From: Stappia sp. TSB10P1A
Lineage (GTDB): Bacteria; Pseudomonadota; Alphaproteobacteria; Rhizobiales; Stappiaceae
Assembly: GCF_900185725.1 (NCBI RefSeq)
Contig: NZ_FYAU01000018.1
Span: forward strand, 1 to 64,000
Reading direction: 5' to 3'
Length of the DNA: 64,000 bases
This document shows, piece after piece, positions 60,188 to 64,000 of the stretch. Position numbers and translations under genes: made by a program. Under the pieces are notes generated by a model, which saw only the letters and a list, made by a program, of their open reading frames with translations, searched no databases and was not told the origin of the DNA. Position 1 is the first letter of the stretch, and each line of letters opens with the position of its first letter.

Positions 60188-61822
60188 GTGAACGGACTTG
60201 CGGATCTTGTGAAGACACTCGGCCCGGCCAGGCTTGGCGCGATGGGCGCGGTGGCGGCGATCCTGGTGGGCGTGTTCGCCTTCATCATGCTGCGGGTGAC
60301 CGCGCCGCAGATGACGCCGCTCTATACGGACCTGACCTTCGAGGATTCCTCGGCGATCATCTCCCAGCTCGACAGCCTGGCGATCCCCTACCAGATCCAG
60401 AACGACGGCGCGACGCTGCTGGTGCCGCAGGCCGACGTGTTCCGCACCCGCATGCGGCTGGCCGAACAGGGCCTGCCGCTCGGCGGCTCGGTCGGCTACG
60501 AGATCTTCGACAAGGCCGACACGCTGGGCTCGACCAGCTTCGTCCAGAACATCAACCGGACGCGGGCGCTCGAGGGCGAGCTGGCCCGCACCATCCGTTC
60601 CATCGGCCGGATCAAGTCGGCCCGCGTCCATCTGGTGATCCCGGAGCGGCGCCTGTTCCAGCGCGACGCGCAGCCGCCCTCGGCCTCCATCGCCCTGTCG
60701 GTGCGCGGCGAGCTGGACCCCGGACAGATCCGCGCGATCCAGCACCTGGTGGCAACCGCCGTCGAGGGGCTGCAGCCGAATTTCGTCTCCATCGTCGACG
60801 AGACCGGCCGCTTGCTGGCCAGCGGCGCCGGCGACCAGGGCGAGGGGTTCCTCGCCTCCTCGCTGCAGGAGCGCACCCAGTCGATGGAAGCGCGGCTGCG
60901 CAGCCAGATCGAGGAAATCCTCAACTCGGTGGTCGGTGTTGGCCGCTCGCGGGTGCGGGTGGCGCTGGAACTCGACCACACGCGGATTTCCGAGACCCAG
61001 GAGACCTTCGATCCGGACGGCCAAGTGGTGCGCTCGACCCAGTCGCGCGAGGAGAACTCCTCGACGACCGGGCGCCAGGGCGGCGTCACCGCCGCCAACC
61101 AGGTGCCCGGCGGCGACCAGCAGACCGGCGAGGCCGGCAACCGCGACATCGCCAACCAGTCCGAGGAGATCGTCAACTACGAGATCTCCAAGTCGGTGAA
61201 GACCGAGGTGATCGAGGCGGGCGGCATCCGCCGGCTCTCCGTCGCGGTGCTGGTCGACGGCGTCTATGCCCCCGACGCCGGCGGCGACATGGTCTATGCG
61301 CCGCGCACGGAGGAGGAGCTGGCACGGATCCGCACCCTGGTGCAGTCGGCGGTCGGCTTCGACACCCGCCGCGGCGACACCGTCGAGGTGGTCAACCTGC
61401 GCTTCGCCCAGTCGCCGCACGGGATCATCGGCGAGGAGGAGAAGGGCCTGTTCGAGTTCACCCGCGCCGACCTGATGCGCTTCGTCGAACTCGGCGTGCT
61501 GTTCCTGATCGCCCTGCTGCTGACGCTGTTCGCGGTGCGCCCGCTGGTCAAGCGGATCCTGGCCAAGGAAGAAGAGGCGATGCCGGTGCTGCTGGGCGCC
61601 GACGGCCAGCCGCTGGAGCCGGCGATGCTCGCCGACCATTCCGGCCAGTCCGGCCTCGGCGAGGGCGAGAGCGACGGCCCGCCGCGCATCGAATGGCTGG
61701 AGGCGGCGCAGGCGCAAGGCGCGATGCAGGTCGCCACCATCGCCAAGGTCGGCGCGCTGATCGACGAATATCCGAACGAGGCAGTCGGGATCATCCGCGG
61801 CTGGATGAATGAGGCAGCATGA
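60188..61822 (+). CDS. fliF: Flagellar MS-ring protein FliF
   Basis: This 544-residue protein has a short cytoplasmic N-terminus ([16 protein letters not shown]), a transmembrane helix (about residues 20-38), the periplasmic ring-building domains ([41 protein letters not shown]), a second helix ([19 protein letters not shown]) and the FliG-binding C-terminus. I chose GTG at 60188, which gives the normal N-terminus; a GTG at 60137 has AAGGAG about ten bases upstream and is possible. It overlaps fliG by ATGA. Confidence 0.93.
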   Translation: MNGLADLVKTLGPARLGAMGAVAAILVGVFAFIMLRVTAPQMTPLYTDLTFEDSSAIISQLDSLAIPYQIQNDGATLLVPQADVFRTRMRLAEQGLPLGGSVGYEIFDKADTLGSTSFVQNINRTRALEGELARTIRSIGRIKSARVHLVIPERRLFQRDAQPPSASIALSVRGELDPGQIRAIQHLVATAVEGLQPNFVSIVDETGRLLASGAGDQGEGFLASSLQERTQSMEARLRSQIEEILNSVVGVGRSRVRVALELDHTRISETQETFDPDGQVVRSTQSREENSSTTGRQGGVTAANQVPGGDQQTGEAGNRDIANQSEEIVNYEISKSVKTEVIEAGGIRRLSVAVLVDGVYAPDAGGDMVYAPRTEEELARIRTLVQSAVGFDTRRGDTVEVVNLRFAQSPHGIIGEEEKGLFEFTRADLMRFVELGVLFLIALLLTLFAVRPLVKRILAKEEEAMPVLLGADGQPLEPAMLADHSGQSGLGEGESDGPPRIEWLEAAQAQGAMQVATIAKVGALIDEYPNEAVGIIRGWMNEAA

Positions 61823-62883
61823 GCATCGCAGGCAGCATCCAGTCCGCCCAGGGCACACATCTGACCATCAGCGCGACCGGCAAGGAGCGCGAGCTGAAGG
61901 GGGTCGAGCGCGTCGCCGTGCTGCTGCTGGCCCTCGGCGAACGGCACGGCCGGCGCATCTGGGAACAGCTCGACGAGATGGAGGTGCGCGAGGTCTCCGC
62001 GGCGATGTCGCGGCTCGGACCGGTGACGCCGAACATGCTCGACGAGCTGTTCATCGACTTCGTGCGCAAGATCTCCAGCAACGGCGCGCTGAACGGCAAT
62101 GTCGACGTGACCGAGCGGCTGCTGTCGAGCTTCCTGCCGCGCGAGCGCGTGTCGCTGATCATGGAGGAGATCCGCGGGCCGGCGGGCCGCAACATGTGGG
62201 AGAAGCTCTCCAACGTGCAGGAGAACGTGCTCGCCAACTACCTGAAGAACGAATACCCGCAGACCGTCGCCGTGGTGCTGTCGAAGATCGAGCCCGACCA
62301 TGCCGCCAAGGTCCTCGGCATCCTGCCGGAGGAGCTGGCGCTGGAGGTGATCTCGCGCATGCTGAAGATGGAGGCGATCCAGAAGGAGGTTCTGGAGAAG
62401 GTCGAGCAGACGCTGCGGGTCGAGTTCATGTCGAACCTGACCAACACCTCGCGGCGCGACAGCCACGAGATGATGGCGGAGATCTTCAACAATTTCGACC
62501 GCCAGACCGAGGCCCGCTTCCTGGCCGCGCTCGAGGAGGAGAACCGCGACTCGGCCGAGCGCATCAAGACGCTGATGTTCACCTTCGACGACCTGATGAA
62601 GCTGGACGCGGGAAGCTGCCAGACGCTGCTGCGCAACGTCGAGAAGGATCGCCTCGCCATCGCGCTCAAGGGCGCGTCGGAGGCGGTGCGCGAGTTCTTC
62701 TTCTCCAACATGTCCTCGCGCGCGGCGAAGATCATGCAGGACGACATGGAGGCGCTGGGGCCGATCCGCCTGCGCGACGTCGACGAGGCGCAGTCCGGCA
62801 TGGTCGCCACCGCCAAGGATCTCGCCGCGAAGGGAGAGCTGATGCTCTCCAAGAGCAAGGGCGACGACGAGATCATCTACTGA
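61819..62883 (+). CDS. fliG: Flagellar rotor switch protein FliG
   Basis: This 354-residue protein has the FliG domains: [20 protein letters not shown] near the N-terminus, [23 protein letters not shown] in the middle (in part) and the torque domain with [15 protein letters not shown] and [18 protein letters not shown]. It couples the MS ring to the C-ring and stator. The ATG overlaps the fliF stop. Confidence 0.95.
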   Translation: MSIAGSIQSAQGTHLTISATGKERELKGVERVAVLLLALGERHGRRIWEQLDEMEVREVSAAMSRLGPVTPNMLDELFIDFVRKISSNGALNGNVDVTERLLSSFLPRERVSLIMEEIRGPAGRNMWEKLSNVQENVLANYLKNEYPQTVAVVLSKIEPDHAAKVLGILPEELALEVISRMLKMEAIQKEVLEKVEQTLRVEFMSNLTNTSRRDSHEMMAEIFNNFDRQTEARFLAALEEENRDSAERIKTLMFTFDDLMKLDAGSCQTLLRNVEKDRLAIALKGASEAVREFFFSNMSSRAAKIMQDDMEALGPIRLRDVDEAQSGMVATAKDLAAKGELMLSKSKGDDEIIY

Positions 62884-62895
62884 GCGGCCTGAACG

Positions 62896-63627
62896 ATGAC
62901 GACAAGGATGGCGAGCACGCACATGAAGGTTCACCGCTTCCTCTTCGACCGCAATTTCGCGGCCATCGAGCTTCCCGACGAGGAAGAGGTGGAGGAGATC
63001 GTCGAGCCGGCCGAGCCGACGATCACGCTGTCGGAGCACAAGGCGCTGCTGGCGATCGCCGAGCAGGCGGCGTTCCAGCGCGGGCGCGCCGAGGCGCTGG
63101 GCGAGCAGCAGCAGAGCGAGGAAGGCCGCCTTGCCGACGAGGCGGGACGGCTGGCCGAATCGGTCTCGGCGCTGATCGGCCAGCTCGACGTCGAGCAGGC
63201 CCGGCACGAGAAGGACGCGGTGGCGCTGGCCTTCCTGGTGGCGCGCAGGATCTGCGCCCATCTGATCGCCCGCGAGCCGCTCGGCGAGATCATCGCGCTG
63301 ATCTCGGAATGCCTCGGGCCGCTGCGGCGGGCGCCGCATCTGGTGATCCGGGTGCGCGACGGCGACATGGCCGAGTTGAAGCGGCGGCTCGATCCGCTGG
63401 TCGCGGAAAAGGGCTTCGACGGGCGGCTGGTGCTGCTCGGCGAGCCGGACATCGCCGCCGGCGACTGCCGCATCGAATGGGCGGATGGCGGCATCGTGCG
63501 CGACCGCAAGGCGATCGAGCGGCAGGTCGACCAGGCCGCCAAGCGCTATTTCGAGGGCCGGCGCGCCGGCAAGGGGCACAGAGCGGCCCTCAACCAGGAG
63601 GCCGCCGAGGGGCGGAATGACGGATGA
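62896..63627 (+). CDS. fliH: Flagellar export regulator FliH-like protein
   Basis: This 243-residue protein is FliH-like (FlbE in Caulobacter): an acidic N-terminus, a Glu/Ala/Gln coiled coil (KALLAIAEQAAFQRGRAEAL, in part) and a C-terminal domain with GDCRIEWADGGIVRD, a hallmark of the FliH/YscL family. It would hold the FliI ATPase at the export gate. The start is uncertain: ATGs at 62896, 62908 and 62923 are in frame and none has a strong ribosome site. It ends in an ATGA overlap with fliN. Confidence 0.85.
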   Translation: MTTRMASTHMKVHRFLFDRNFAAIELPDEEEVEEIVEPAEPTITLSEHKALLAIAEQAAFQRGRAEALGEQQQSEEGRLADEAGRLAESVSALIGQLDVEQARHEKDAVALAFLVARRICAHLIAREPLGEIIALISECLGPLRRAPHLVIRVRDGDMAELKRRLDPLVAEKGFDGRLVLLGEPDIAAGDCRIEWADGGIVRDRKAIERQVDQAAKRYFEGRRAGKGHRAALNQEAAEGRNDG

Positions 63628-63971
63628 GCGATCCCAACGAGATGCAGGAAACCGGCTTCCAGCTCGCCGACATGGAGGCGCAGGAACCCCATCGCGAGGT
63701 CGAGCGCGACCATTCGCAGGCGCGCAGCGCCGCGGACCTCGAAGCCGTGTTCGACGTGCCGGTGCAGATCTCGGCCGTGCTCGGCCATTCTCGCATGCAT
63801 GTGTCGGAACTGCTGCGGCTGGCGCCGGGAACGGTGCTGAAGCTCGACCGCAAGGTCGGCGAGGCGATCGACATCTATGTCAATGACCGGCTGGTGGCGC
63901 GCGGCGAAGTCGTCCTCGTCGAGGACAAGCTCGGCGTGACCATGACGGAAATCATCAAGTCCGATCGCTGA
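63624..63971 (+). CDS. fliN: Flagellar motor switch protein FliN
   Basis: This 115-residue protein has the SpoA-type domain of FliN: VPVQISAVLGHSRMHVSELLRL, PGTVLKLDRKVGEAIDIYVNDRLVARGEVVLVEDKLGV (both quoted in pieces: VPVQISAVLG, LDRKVGEAIDIYVN, RGEVVLVE). It builds the lower C-ring. It overlaps the fliH-like gene by ATGA. Confidence 0.94.
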   Translation: MSDPNEMQETGFQLADMEAQEPHREVERDHSQARSAADLEAVFDVPVQISAVLGHSRMHVSELLRLAPGTVLKLDRKVGEAIDIYVNDRLVARGEVVLVEDKLGVTMTEIIKSDR

Positions 63972-63988
63972 TCGGAAGGAGAAGACCC

Positions 63989-64000
63989 ATGCGACTGTTG
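63989..64000 (+). CDS. Start of a further flagellar-operon gene (possibly flbD)
   Basis: ATGCGACTGTTG begins at 63989, seven bases after a strong GGAAGGAGAAG, and is cut by the window edge. In Caulobacter-type order fliF-fliG-fliH-fliN is followed by flbD, whose product often begins MRLL. Only four codons are visible, so the identity is inference. Confidence 0.45.

Overview
The window reads as chromosomal DNA of a high-GC alphaproteobacterium, probably Hyphomicrobiales (a Stappia/Labrenzia-like marine heterotroph is my guess, not something the sequence proves). The reasons are: a SciP (DUF1153) gene beside a fliF-fliG-fliH-fliN operon, CtrA-type TTAA-N7-TTAA boxes, PmtA, an MntABCD importer under Fur/Mur-like operators, and many binding-protein ABC importers for organic nutrients. 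Genes are tightly packed, and ATGA/GTGA/TGATG overlaps reveal most operon order.

Layout. 1-1379: end of a molybdenum hydroxylase large subunit and its FAD subunit, separated by 33-bp hairpin repeats. 1539-4211: an exact CtrA box before a cysteine-less periplasmic SUOX-like protein and a GGDEF-EAL protein. 4344-14464: a catabolic locus with a beta-keto acid cleavage enzyme, a complete Liv-type importer (binding protein on the minus strand; LivG, F, H, M on the plus strand), two aldo/keto reductases (one fused to a Rid domain), an NTF2-like protein, a TIGR04076 protein and a GntR regulator. 14483-24325: a minus-strand operon of GntR regulator, DppD, DppF, DppA, DppB, DppC, a gamma-glutamyltransferase-like enzyme, a DUF1028 protein and a glycosyltransferase. 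24629-29453: a MOSC protein, an AraC regulator, an AprI/Inh-like lipoprotein and a secreted VWA protein with four C-terminal repeats. 29535-34713: a DeoR-controlled Ugp-type sugar/polyol-phosphate importer.

35026-43075 holds four overlapping minus-strand genes behind a 250-bp AT-rich promoter island and ending at a perfect 15-bp hairpin. They encode a 782-residue beta-rich protein, a 370-residue unrecognised protein, a 319-residue alpha/alpha-toroid-like protein with a DxDDTA class II cyclase motif, and a 1223-residue protein with a propeller-like N-terminus, long amphipathic helices and a hydrophobic C-terminus. I do not recognise this set as a described system, and it is the best novelty candidate here.

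43324-47331: the mntABCD importer. 47827-52918: a PhoX-like phosphatase, a small orphan gene and a phytase-type esterase with a well-formed PHO box. 53009-54897: pmtA and mnmA. 55214-64000: a flagellar region with a sigma-54-like promoter before fliK-flgD, then sciP, a 500-bp zone dense in inverted repeats, and fliFGHN running into a further gene (possibly flbD) at the right edge. The flagellar, CtrA and c-di-GMP genes fit a motility/cell-cycle circuit. The importers and hydrolases fit a scavenging lifestyle.
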